A stretch of 64,000 nt of DNA, taken from contig NZ_BDCU01000008.1 in assembly GCF_001618425.1 (NCBI RefSeq), positions 124,001-188,000 of the forward strand. The letters run 5' to 3'. The notes below the pieces were generated by a model. The model saw nothing but the letters and a program-made list of their open reading frames with translations. It made no database searches and was not told where the DNA came from. A program made the position numbers and the translations under genes. The DNA is from Nocardia fusca NBRC 14340 (lineage in GTDB: Bacteria; Actinomycetota; Actinomycetes; Mycobacteriales; Mycobacteriaceae). Shown here piece after piece: positions 7,984-15,727 of the stretch (positions are counted from its first letter, which is position 1; each line of letters opens with the position of its first letter).

Positions 7984-8856
7984 ATGAGTGATCACGTGAG
8001 TATCGAAACCCGCAACGCGTGGGTGGAGTTCCCGATCTTCGACGCGAAATCCCGGTCGCTGAAAAAAGCGTTCCTGGGTAAGGCGGGCGGTTCGATCGGC
8101 CGCAACCAGTCCGATGTCGTGGTGGTCGAGGCACTGCGCGATATCAACTTGTCGCTGAAAGAAGGCGATCGGGTGGGCCTGGTCGGCCACAACGGCGCGG
8201 GCAAGTCCACGCTGCTGCGGCTGCTGTCCGGGATTTACGAGCCTTCGCGCGGTAGCGCGCGGATCCGCGGGCGGGTCGCGCCGGTGTTCGATCTGGGCGT
8301 CGGGATGGACCCGGAGATCTCCGGCTACGAGAACATCATCATCCGCGGTCTGTTCCTGGGACAGACCCGCAAACAGATGATGGCAAAGATCGACGAGATC
8401 GCCGATTTCACCGAGCTCGGCGAATATCTGTCCATGCCGCTGCGCACCTATTCGACCGGTATGCGGGTGCGCCTGGCGATGGGCGTGGTGACCTCGATCG
8501 ACCCGGAGATTCTGCTGCTCGACGAGGGGATCGGCGCGGTCGACGCGGAGTTCATGAAGAAGGCGCGGATCCGGTTGCAGGAGTTGGTCTCCCGTTCCGG
8601 CATCCTGGTGTTCGCCAGCCATTCCAACGAGTTCCTGGCCCAGCTCTGCGATACCGCATTGTGGATCGATCACGGCCAGGTCCGGTTACAGGGCGGGATC
8701 GAGGAGGTCGTGCGGGCCTACGAGGGCCCGGACGCGGGTAACCATGTGGCGGCGGTCCTGCGGGAGATCGAGGCCGAGAAGTCCGATCGTGCCGACGACG
8801 AACCAGCACCGCAGTCGGCCGACGGCGAACGAGAACTGGAGAACAACACAGCATGA
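7984..8856 (+). CDS. wzt: ABC transporter ATPase Wzt (galactan export)
   Basis: 290-residue nucleotide-binding subunit corresponding to Rv3781. Visible motifs are Walker A GHNGAGKST, the signature region YSTGMRVRLAMG and Walker B ILLLDEGIGAVD followed by the switch His in FASHSN. The N-terminus (SIETRNAWVEFPIFDAKSRSLKK) is typical of polysaccharide-exporter ATPases. The C-terminal ~35 residues are acidic and lack the carbohydrate-binding domain of some O-antigen Wzt proteins. Its TGA overlaps the ATG of glfT1 (ATGA), so polymer synthesis and export are translationally coupled. Confidence 0.94.
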   Translation: MSDHVSIETRNAWVEFPIFDAKSRSLKKAFLGKAGGSIGRNQSDVVVVEALRDINLSLKEGDRVGLVGHNGAGKSTLLRLLSGIYEPSRGSARIRGRVAPVFDLGVGMDPEISGYENIIIRGLFLGQTRKQMMAKIDEIADFTELGEYLSMPLRTYSTGMRVRLAMGVVTSIDPEILLLDEGIGAVDAEFMKKARIRLQELVSRSGILVFASHSNEFLAQLCDTALWIDHGQVRLQGGIEEVVRAYEGPDAGNHVAAVLREIEAEKSDRADDEPAPQSADGERELENNTA

Positions 8857-8915
8857 GCGAGTCAGGCCCGGAGGCGGAAGCGGAGCGTGACCACGCAGAG
8901 CCCTCGCCGGTGCCC
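8853..8915 (+). repeat. Dispersed ~60-bp repeat, copy A (in glfT1 N-terminus)
   Basis: This 63-bp segment closely matches copies B (14533) and C (15629) on the same strand, with only scattered substitutions. Here it is translated as the first 21 residues of GlfT1, and three more degenerate units follow up to about 9130. Confidence 0.85.
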
Positions 8916-10103
8916 GAAGACAGCGCGAGCGAGCCGGGCTCCGGGGCGGAAGCAAAGCGTGACCCGGCAGCGCCCGCGCCCGGCGGGCCCGGCAGCAGCG
9001 AGTCGGCTCCGGAGGCGAAAGACGAGCGCGACGAGGTAGCGCCCGCGCCGGTATCCGGCGAGCCGGTATCGGAAGCGCAGGAAAAGCGCGATCGCGCGGA
9101 GGCCGCGCCCGTCGTCGGTGGGCGCGGCGCCGGCGGCCCCCGGCGTTCGGCTCCGAATCCCGCGCGGGAGCACGACGCGGCCGCCGCGGTGCTGCCGGAG
9201 GTCGAGTACGGACCGGACGCCAAGATCGTCGCCGTAGTGGTCACGCACAAGCGCCGCGATCTGCTCGCCGAGTCGCTGAAAGCGGTCGCCACGCAATCGC
9301 GCGCCGTCGACCACCTGATCGTGATCGACAACGGCAACGAAGCCGAAGTGGCCGAACTGGTGGCGGATCAGCCCATCGAGACCACTTATCTGGGCTCGGC
9401 ACACAATCTGGGCGGAGCGGGCGGTTTCGCGCTGGGCATGCTGCACGCGTTGAGCCTGGGCGCCGACTGGGTCTGGCTGGCCGACGACGACGGCCGGCCC
9501 GAGGGCCCCGAGGTACTGGCGACCCTGTTCGACTGCGCGCGGCGCCACGAACTGGTGGAGGTCTCGCCGGTCGTCTGCGATATCGACGAACCGGACCGGC
9601 TGGCGTTCCCGCTGCGCCGCGGCGTGGTGTGGCGACGGTTGCGATCCGAACTGGGTGGCGAGGACTTCCTGCCCGGCATCGCTTCGCTGTTCAACGGCGC
9701 CCTGATCTCCGCGCAGGCGGTGGATGTGATCGGCGTACCGGATCTGCGGCTGTTCGTGCGCGGCGACGAGGTCGAGGTGCACCGGCGGCTGGTCCGCTCC
9801 GGATTACCCTTCGGAACCTGTTTGCAAACCGCGTATCTGCACCCCAACGGCGCGGCCGAGTTCAAGCCGATTCTCGGTGGCCGGATGCACACCCAGTACC
9901 CGGACGATCCGGTGAAGCGGTATTTCACCTACCGCAACCGGGGCTATCTCATGTCTCAGCCGGGTATGCGAAAGCTGCTGCCCCAGGAATGGATTCGGTT
10001 CTCCTGGTTCTTCCTGGTGACCCGCCGCGACCCGGCCGGGTTGCGTGAGTGGTTCCATCTGCGCAGCCTCGGCCGCAACGAGCAGTTCCAGAAACCGGAC
10101 TAG
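8853..10103 (+). CDS. glfT1: Galactofuranosyltransferase GlfT1 with long repeat-derived N-terminus
   Basis: 416 residues, about 110 longer than M. tuberculosis GlfT1 (Rv3782). GlfT1 adds the first galactofuranose residues to the rhamnosyl linker on decaprenyl pyrophosphate. The GT2 domain starts near residue 122 (DAKIVAVVVTHKRRDLL) and has the UDP-sugar/metal motif WLADDDGRPEG and the later RGDEVEVHRRL segment. Residues 1-115 are an acidic, Ala/Pro/Glu/Arg-rich stretch made of about four degenerate ~20-residue units beginning like SESGPEAEAERDHAEPSP; the DNA of the first unit is a copy of a dispersed repeat. The ATG overlapping the wzt stop supports translation of the extension. Confidence 0.92.
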   Translation: MSESGPEAEAERDHAEPSPVPEDSASEPGSGAEAKRDPAAPAPGGPGSSESAPEAKDERDEVAPAPVSGEPVSEAQEKRDRAEAAPVVGGRGAGGPRRSAPNPAREHDAAAAVLPEVEYGPDAKIVAVVVTHKRRDLLAESLKAVATQSRAVDHLIVIDNGNEAEVAELVADQPIETTYLGSAHNLGGAGGFALGMLHALSLGADWVWLADDDGRPEGPEVLATLFDCARRHELVEVSPVVCDIDEPDRLAFPLRRGVVWRRLRSELGGEDFLPGIASLFNGALISAQAVDVIGVPDLRLFVRGDEVEVHRRLVRSGLPFGTCLQTAYLHPNGAAEFKPILGGRMHTQYPDDPVKRYFTYRNRGYLMSQPGMRKLLPQEWIRFSWFFLVTRRDPAGLREWFHLRSLGRNEQFQKPD

Positions 10104-10228
10104 TCCGCCGGCACCCAGGACTCCCGAATCGGCCACCTGCCGGGCAACCAGGATTGACGGCGGATGCGAGAGATTCCTCCCGACCAGGTAAGTTCGGCTG
10201 GCAATCTGCATGATTCGGGAGGAGATCG

Positions 10229-10921
10229 ATGAGTTACCCCGGCGGTCAGCCGCCACAGGGCCAGCCCGCACCCGGCCAGTTCCCGCCGCCGCAACAGCAG
10301 TTCGCGCCGCCGGCACCGAACCAGGGTGGGCAGCCACAGTATCCAGGGGGGCCACAGGGCGGTCCGCAGCCGTGGGGTGCCCCGCCGCCCGGGCAGCCGC
10401 CGCAGGGCTACGGTCAGCCGCCCGCCCAGCCGCAGTACGCCAGCGGCCCGTACGCGCAGCCGGCCGGGCAGCCCCCGGCCCAGTTCGGTCCGGGCGGGCA
10501 GCCCGGGCCCTACGGCCAGCCGCCCCAGGCGGCGCCCAACGACCCGCCGGGGATCACGGTGGACTGCTCCTACACCCCGATGGCGTTCATCCTCGCGATC
10601 ACCAAACCCAAGATCACGGTGAACGGGCAGCGGGTGCCGAACACCCGGTGGGGCGCCAACCACATTCCGGTCGGCCCGGGCCAGTACCACGTGCGGGTCA
10701 CGACGCCCTGGCTGTTCGATATGGGTCCGGCCGATGTGGCGGTGCCGGTGCAGCCCGGACAGGCGGTCCGGTACTACTACCGGACACCGGCGCTCATCTT
10801 CCTCAACGGAGCGATCGGACCGGTTCCGCAAAAGACCCCCGGCATGGTGGTCATGTACGTGATCTGGGCGTTCGTCGCCCTGATCTTCCTGCTGAACATC
10901 CTGGTGATCGCCACGATGTGA
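10229..10921 (+). CDS. Pro/Gln/Gly-rich single-TM protein, unknown function
   Basis: 230 residues starting at an ATG behind a strong GGGAGGAG. Residues 1-108 are low-complexity Pro/Gln/Gly/Ala/Tyr sequence. A compact, predicted beta-rich domain follows (about 110-195, with ITVDCSYTPMAF, IPVGPGQYHVRV and VQPGQAVRYYYR), and a single membrane segment lies at about 206-228, ending the protein. A cytoplasmic proline-rich domain with a C-terminal anchor, or the reverse, is possible. I do not recognise a named family. It stands alone between glfT1 and an SDR gene. Confidence 0.8.
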   Translation: MSYPGGQPPQGQPAPGQFPPPQQQFAPPAPNQGGQPQYPGGPQGGPQPWGAPPPGQPPQGYGQPPAQPQYASGPYAQPAGQPPAQFGPGGQPGPYGQPPQAAPNDPPGITVDCSYTPMAFILAITKPKITVNGQRVPNTRWGANHIPVGPGQYHVRVTTPWLFDMGPADVAVPVQPGQAVRYYYRTPALIFLNGAIGPVPQKTPGMVVMYVIWAFVALIFLLNILVIATM

Positions 10922-11054
10922 GCGACGGTCGGCGCGGCAGGGTCTGCGGGCCCTGCCGCGCGGTCCCTGGGCAAGCACGGACCTGTTGCCTACGCTCGAA
11001 GCGCAGCGCCGAACGCACGGCGGTCGGCGCCCGCGACCAACAGGAGGGCAGGCA

Positions 11055-11906
11055 ATGACAGCTACCGGAGACAAACCGCTGAGCGGCCGGACGATGATCA
11101 TGTCCGGCGGCAGCCGCGGGATCGGGCTGGAGATCGCCAAACGGGCGGCCGCCGACGGTGCGAACATCACGCTGATCGCCAAAACCGATCAGCCTCATCC
11201 CAAACTGCCGGGCACGATCCACACCGCCGCCGCGGAACTGGAGGCGGCGGGGGCGACCGTACTGCCGTTCGTCGGCGATGTGCGGATCGACGAATCGGTC
11301 GCCGAGGCGGTCCGGCTGACCACCGAGCGTTTCGGCGGTATCGATATCGTGGTCAACAATGCCTCCGCCATCGATCTGTCCCCCACCGATTCGCTGGCGA
11401 TGAAGAAGTACGACCTCATGCAGGACATCAACTGCCGCGGCACTTTCCTGCTGTCCAAGCTGTGCATACCGGCGCTGCGCGACTCCGCCGCCGCCGGCCG
11501 CAATCCGCATATCCTCACGCTGTCGCCGCCACTGAACCTGGACCCCAAATGGGCCGGTTCCTCCTTGGGCTACACCATCGCCAAGTACGGGATGTCGCTG
11601 ACCACGCTGGGGCTGGCCGAGGAACTGAAATCCGACGGTGTCGGCGTCAATTCACTCTGGCCGCGCACCACGATCGCGACCGCGGCGGTACGCAATCTGC
11701 TCGGTGGTGAAGAGATGGTCCGTACCTCGCGGACGCCGGATATCTACGCCGACGCCGCCTACCTGGTACTCACCTCACCGGCCACCGAGACGACCGGCAA
11801 TTTCTTCATCGACGACGAGGTGCTCGCCACCCACGGCATCACCGACCTGGACAAGTACCGGGTGACCCCGGGCGACGAACCCCTCACCACCGACCTGTTC
11901 CTCTGA
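11055..11906 (+). CDS. Short-chain dehydrogenase (HSDL2-like SDR)
   Basis: 283 residues from the ATG at 11055, which has GGAGG nine bases upstream; the frame is open further upstream but without support. Classical SDR features are the NAD(P)-binding GGSRGIG near residue 16, NNAS, and the catalytic Y-x-x-x-K in YTIAKYGMS. The long insertion after beta-2 (AKTDQPHPKLPGTIHTAAAE) and SPPLNL before the active site are typical of the HSDL2 branch, whose members are often described only as NAD(P)-dependent oxidoreductases. Substrate unknown. It converges on the glfT2-like gene. Confidence 0.88.
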   Translation: MTATGDKPLSGRTMIMSGGSRGIGLEIAKRAAADGANITLIAKTDQPHPKLPGTIHTAAAELEAAGATVLPFVGDVRIDESVAEAVRLTTERFGGIDIVVNNASAIDLSPTDSLAMKKYDLMQDINCRGTFLLSKLCIPALRDSAAAGRNPHILTLSPPLNLDPKWAGSSLGYTIAKYGMSLTTLGLAEELKSDGVGVNSLWPRTTIATAAVRNLLGGEEMVRTSRTPDIYADAAYLVLTSPATETTGNFFIDDEVLATHGITDLDKYRVTPGDEPLTTDLFL

Positions 11907-11912
11907 CGGCCA

Positions 11913-11942
11913 CGGGCCACGCCGCGGCTACGGCGTGGCCCG
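11913..11942. terminator. Hairpin between convergent genes
   Basis: A perfect 11-bp stem (CGGGCCACGCC with GGCGTGGCCCG) around a 7-base loop sits between the SDR and glfT2-like stops. It has no U-run, but its place suggests a bidirectional terminator. Confidence 0.7.
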
Positions 11943-11963
11943 TCGGGGCAGAACGCGTCCGGG

Positions 11964-13868
11964 TCAGTTCCGGTCGGAGTCGATCCCGTACAGCCGCTCC
12001 CAGTTCTCCCGGCTGGTGAGTTCGGCGTGCGCGGCGCGGTAGCGCTGCTGCAGGTCCGGCAGTTCTTTGTACAGCCGGCGCAGTACCCGCACCGTGCGCA
12101 GCAGCAGGGCGCGCGCGGTCGCCTTGTCGCGCTTGCGGACCCGGACCCCGGACTGGGAGGCATCGGTGACCACAACGTGGTCGAACAGCGATACATGCCA
12201 CCAGTGCGCGTCTTCGCGGGTGACCCCGACCAGCCCGTACTGGACCTTGCCGGTCCACTGCTGGATCGCGCGTTTGATCAGCACCGCCAGCAGCCGGCTG
12301 GGTTCGCCGCCGGCCCGCCGCACCCGGATCTCGGAGGAGTCCACCGGCGGCGTCGCCGCGGGGTGTTTCACGGTCTCGGTGTAGTCGGCGCGACTGGTCC
12401 GGGCCCGTTTCAGCGGCTCGATGCCGCCGTCCCGCAGGATCGACGGTCCCGACAGGAAGTCCTCGATGCCCTGCAGGGTGGTGTGCGCGAGCCCGTACTG
12501 CATCGCGACCAGGTATTCGGAGATGTTCCGGAAGAGCTGCCGGGTAACCGTGCCCGGGTTCAGGTCCGCGTGCATCGCGCTGACGATCAGCGAGTTGCGG
12601 GTGCTGAAGTACCGCGCCCAGTCGTCGAAGTCCTTCCAGTAGAAGTCCGCGTGCCAGACCGCCGCGTTGGGCAGCGTGACCGTGACGAACCCGTGTTCGC
12701 GGGCGCGGACCCCGTATTCGACATCGTCCCACTGGAAGAAGATCGGCAGCGGCAGCCCGATCTTCTTCACCACCTCGGCCGGGATGAGACAGGTCCACCA
12801 GGCGTTGTATCCGGCGTCGACACGGCGTTCCTGGTTTTTCTTCAGCATGCTGGTGTTGCGCAGCGCCTTGGGCACCTTCTGGCCGTGCATGAGCCGGTGC
12901 AGGTGCACGTCCTCGGCCCCGACGTTCAGGTAGTCGGGGTTGAGCAGGAACAGCATCTGCGCGCCGACCAGCGTCGGTTCCACGGTGAGATTGGCGAAGG
13001 CCTGCAACCGCAGCACGGTCTCGGGTTCGCAGAGGATATCGTCGTCCATGAGGATGACGTCGGCGTGTTCGTTGGCCGCGGACACCTCGTACAGTCCGCG
13101 GGTGAAACCGCCCGCCCCGCCCAGATTGGGCTGGCGGATGTAGCGCAGTTTGTCCCCGAACATGGATCGCGTGGCCTGGTACAGCGGCCGGTTCTCCACC
13201 AGATCGGTGCCCTGGTCCACCACGTACACCGCATCGAGCGAACCGAGAACGGTCTGGTCGGAGGCCAGCGCGGCGATGGTCTCGGCGCAGTCCTGGGCGC
13301 GGTTGAAGGTGCAGATGGCGATGGCGACCGGGCGTACGGTCTCGGGCGCGGTCGCGGTCCAGGTGAGCTCGGAGATCTCCAGGTCGCCACCGACTGCTTC
13401 GAACTCCAGCCACAGGGCCCCGCCGTCGACGAACTGATCCAGCGGCGCGGTCAGGGTCAGCGGGCCGCTGGCGGTGACCTCGGCGGTGCCGACGATCCGG
13501 CGGTGCCCGGCGATATCGGAGGCCACGATCCGCACCCTGGCGTGCTTGCCGACCTGCAGGATCATCGTGGCCTGCACCTCGGTGACCACGGTCCAGCGCT
13601 GCCAGTAGCTGGCGGCGAAACGGCCGAAGTAGGTGTTGGTGTGCGCGGTCGAGCCCTTGTCCAGGCGCAGGCTCATCCGGTCGCGGGTGGCACGGCCCTT
13701 GACCACCGCGTACAGCTCGTCGCTGATCTTCGCCGAGGGCCCGGTGAAGATGCCCCGGGCGAGCACCAGTCTGCGCGGAGCCCGGTGGTGTTCGGCGCGC
13801 AGCGACTCCGGCGCGACCGCAGCGTGATCGTTCGTCTCGGTAACGGCCTGCATAGCCGACTGGTCCAT
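11964..13868 (-). CDS. GlfT2-type galactofuranosyltransferase paralogue
   Basis: 634 residues, similar throughout to GlfT2 but clearly different from the true glfT2 at the right window edge. Domains: an N-terminal beta-rich region (about 30-175) containing SYWQRW, a GT2 catalytic domain beginning at VAIAICTFNRAQD (~181), metal motif MDDDI (D275-277), the acceptor-activating QWDDVEYG (D381/D382), a histidine in AVWH (H406), and a helical C-terminus ending ...RENWERLYGIDSD, similar to GlfT2. All catalytic residues are present, so it should be active. GlfT2 polymerises alternating beta-1,5/1,6 galactofuranose; this paralogue may add a different linkage or branch. It follows the gtrA gene by 75 bases on the same strand. 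Confidence 0.85.
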   Translation of the reverse strand: MDQSAMQAVTETNDHAAVAPESLRAEHHRAPRRLVLARGIFTGPSAKISDELYAVVKGRATRDRMSLRLDKGSTAHTNTYFGRFAASYWQRWTVVTEVQATMILQVGKHARVRIVASDIAGHRRIVGTAEVTASGPLTLTAPLDQFVDGGALWLEFEAVGGDLEISELTWTATAPETVRPVAIAICTFNRAQDCAETIAALASDQTVLGSLDAVYVVDQGTDLVENRPLYQATRSMFGDKLRYIRQPNLGGAGGFTRGLYEVSAANEHADVILMDDDILCEPETVLRLQAFANLTVEPTLVGAQMLFLLNPDYLNVGAEDVHLHRLMHGQKVPKALRNTSMLKKNQERRVDAGYNAWWTCLIPAEVVKKIGLPLPIFFQWDDVEYGVRAREHGFVTVTLPNAAVWHADFYWKDFDDWARYFSTRNSLIVSAMHADLNPGTVTRQLFRNISEYLVAMQYGLAHTTLQGIEDFLSGPSILRDGGIEPLKRARTSRADYTETVKHPAATPPVDSSEIRVRRAGGEPSRLLAVLIKRAIQQWTGKVQYGLVGVTREDAHWWHVSLFDHVVVTDASQSGVRVRKRDKATARALLLRTVRVLRRLYKELPDLQQRYRAAHAELTSRENWERLYGIDSDRN

Positions 13869-13943
13869 GAAGTCCTCGAAATCCTCATTGTGCCGACGGG
13901 ACAGACATGTCCCTGAATACGGTTCGCGGCGGGCCCGAGGATA

Positions 13944-14486
13944 TCAATCAGCCACGCCGGTCGCCCGGTTGGTCGTTTCCCGATCGGGTTCCCCGGTAAA
14001 CACGAACTTGTCATAAGCCCAATACCGGAACACCACGGCAACGATCTGACCGACCAATGTTCCAGAGATATTGTCCGCCAGCGGAGTGGCCAGATCCAGG
14101 ATGTACCTGGAAAAACCCAGGCAACCCAATTGCAGTCCGATCGCGATCACATTGATCACCGCGTACAGCAGGTACTCCCGGGCCGGGCTGCCGGACTGCT
14201 TGTGCGAGAAGGTCCACCACTTGTTGCCGAAGTAGGTGACCACCGTGGCCACCGCGATGGCGATGATCTTGGCGGGCAGCGGGACGTCGTGCATGAGACC
14301 CTCGCCACCCCCGGCGCCCAGATCGAACACCAGCAGGTTGTAGGTCCCCGCATCGACCAGGAAGCCGACCACACCGACGACCAGGAACGCCGCACTCTGC
14401 CGCAGTCCGGTCCGCAGGCGTTCGGCGAGCGAACGGGGGGCCGGCGCGTCGGCGGCGACAGCGGCCGTTGACTCACCAGATGACAC
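13944..14486 (-). CDS. GtrA-family membrane protein
   Basis: 180 residues from the GTG at 14486; the frame continues upstream only through the dispersed repeat. After a ~35-residue tail there are four membrane segments beginning with LRQSAAFLVVGVVGFLVDAG, the classic GtrA opening, then KIIAIAVATVVTYFGNKWWTF and two more. GtrA proteins are proposed flippases or organisers for polyprenyl-phosphate sugars. It is divergent from a GtrB-like GT2 and is followed by the GlfT2 paralogue, so it probably works with one or both. Confidence 0.88.
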   Translation of the reverse strand: MSSGESTAAVAADAPAPRSLAERLRTGLRQSAAFLVVGVVGFLVDAGTYNLLVFDLGAGGGEGLMHDVPLPAKIIAIAVATVVTYFGNKWWTFSHKQSGSPAREYLLYAVINVIAIGLQLGCLGFSRYILDLATPLADNISGTLVGQIVAVVFRYWAYDKFVFTGEPDRETTNRATGVAD

Positions 14487-14532
14487 GCGCCGACGGTACC
14501 GCAGTGACCTGAGCCATCCTCTCCGGCACGGC

Positions 14533-14595
14533 ATGAGCGGGTCAGGCCCGGAGGCGGAAGCGCAGCGTAACCACGCAGGGCCCTCGCTCATGCCC
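14533..14595 (+). repeat. Dispersed ~60-bp repeat, copy B (intergenic)
   Basis: A 63-bp copy in the divergent region between gtrA and the GT2 gene, oriented as copies A and C. It contains a potential in-frame ATG but here is not obviously part of a gene. Confidence 0.85.
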
Positions 14596-14659
14596 CATGA
14601 TCACAGACCCGGTACTCTCCCCGTGTTCCCATATCCGTCGATTTCGAGGATTTGACCAG

Positions 14660-15727
14660 GTGGAATCCACCGAAATGCGTATTGCCGCCGTCGTTCCGTG
14701 TCACAACGAAGAAGCATCGGTGGCCAAGGTCGTCACCGATCTGAAGGCCGCGGTCCCCGGAATTGTCGTGTATGTGTACGACAATCTCAGCACCGACGCC
14801 ACCGCCGAGAAGGCCCGGGCCGCCGGGGCGATCGTGCGCGCGGAGCGGGCCAAGGGCAAGGGCAATGTGGTACGCCGCGCTTTCGCCGATATCGAAGCAG
14901 ATATCTATCTCATGATCGACGGCGACGACACCTACGAGGCGTCCGCGGCGCCGGCGATGATCGAAACGCTGCTGTCGGGCCCGTACGACCATGTCCTCGG
15001 CGTCCGGAAACAGGACGAGAGCGGATCGGCCTACCGGGCGGGCCACGAGACCGGGAACAAAGTCCTCAACGGTGTGGTGGGCAAGGTTTTCGGCGAGAAC
15101 GTCGAGGATATGCTCAGCGGCTTCCGAGTCTTCTCCCGGCGCTTCGTGAAGAGTTTCCCCGCCGTCTCCCGGGAATTCGAGATCGAAACCGAACTCACCG
15201 TGCATTCACTGCACCTGCGGGTTCCGCAGACCGCGGTACCGGTGGGATTCCGGGACCGCCCGGCCGGCAGTGAGAGCAAACTGCGTACCTACCACGACGG
15301 TTTCAAGATCCTGGCCCTCATCGTCGGATTGGCCCGGCACGAGCGCCCGGTCGCATTCTACGGCCTGCTCGGTACCGTGAGCTGGCTCATCTCGGTGGTG
15401 CTGACCGTCCCGATCATCATCGAGTACTACGACACCCACACCGTGCCCCGCTTCCCGACCCTGTTCCTGGCCTGCACTCTGCTGCTGGTCGGTTTCCTGG
15501 CCTGGACCGCCGGTTTGATCCTGGACGGTATCCGCCGGTCCCGGCACGAGGCGGCACGACTGATCTATCTCCGCTACGAGGCCCCCGGCGCGGCCGTCGC
15601 GGCCACCACCGGCGCCGACCACGGCAGCAGCGAGTCAGGCCCGGAGGCGGTAGCGAAGCGTGACCACGCAGGGCCCTCGCTCATGCCCGGACAGCGCAGC
15701 GACCAGGTGGCCGGGGACATCCGTTGA
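14660..15727 (+). CDS. GtrB/DPM1-like family 2 glycosyltransferase
   Basis: 355 residues; GTG at 14660 is chosen because GAGGA lies nine bases upstream, with ATG 14675 as alternative. The catalytic GT2 domain (6-220) has VVPCHNEE, the D-x-D region MIDGDDTYE and MLSGFRVFSRRF, and two C-terminal membrane segments follow near 245-265 and 280-300. This is the architecture of polyprenyl-phosphate sugar synthases such as GtrB. The last ~25 residues (SSESGPEAVAKRDHAGPSLM) come from a dispersed repeat copy. The stop overlaps the TTG start of the downstream DUF2142 gene. It is divergent from gtrA. The sugar is unknown. Confidence 0.87.
   Translation: MESTEMRIAAVVPCHNEEASVAKVVTDLKAAVPGIVVYVYDNLSTDATAEKARAAGAIVRAERAKGKGNVVRRAFADIEADIYLMIDGDDTYEASAAPAMIETLLSGPYDHVLGVRKQDESGSAYRAGHETGNKVLNGVVGKVFGENVEDMLSGFRVFSRRFVKSFPAVSREFEIETELTVHSLHLRVPQTAVPVGFRDRPAGSESKLRTYHDGFKILALIVGLARHERPVAFYGLLGTVSWLISVVLTVPIIIEYYDTHTVPRFPTLFLACTLLLVGFLAWTAGLILDGIRRSRHEAARLIYLRYEAPGAAVAATTGADHGSSESGPEAVAKRDHAGPSLMPGQRSDQVAGDIR
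15629..15688 (+). repeat. Dispersed ~60-bp repeat, copy C (in GT2 3' end)
   Basis: Sixty bases nearly identical to copies A and B. They are translated as the C-terminal tail of the GT2 enzyme in the same reading frame as copy A in GlfT1. Confidence 0.85.

Noticed and set aside
14487..14591. N-terminal extension of the first GtrA protein
   Set aside because: The extra residues come from the antisense of repeat copy B; the GTG at 14486 gives a normal GtrA start.
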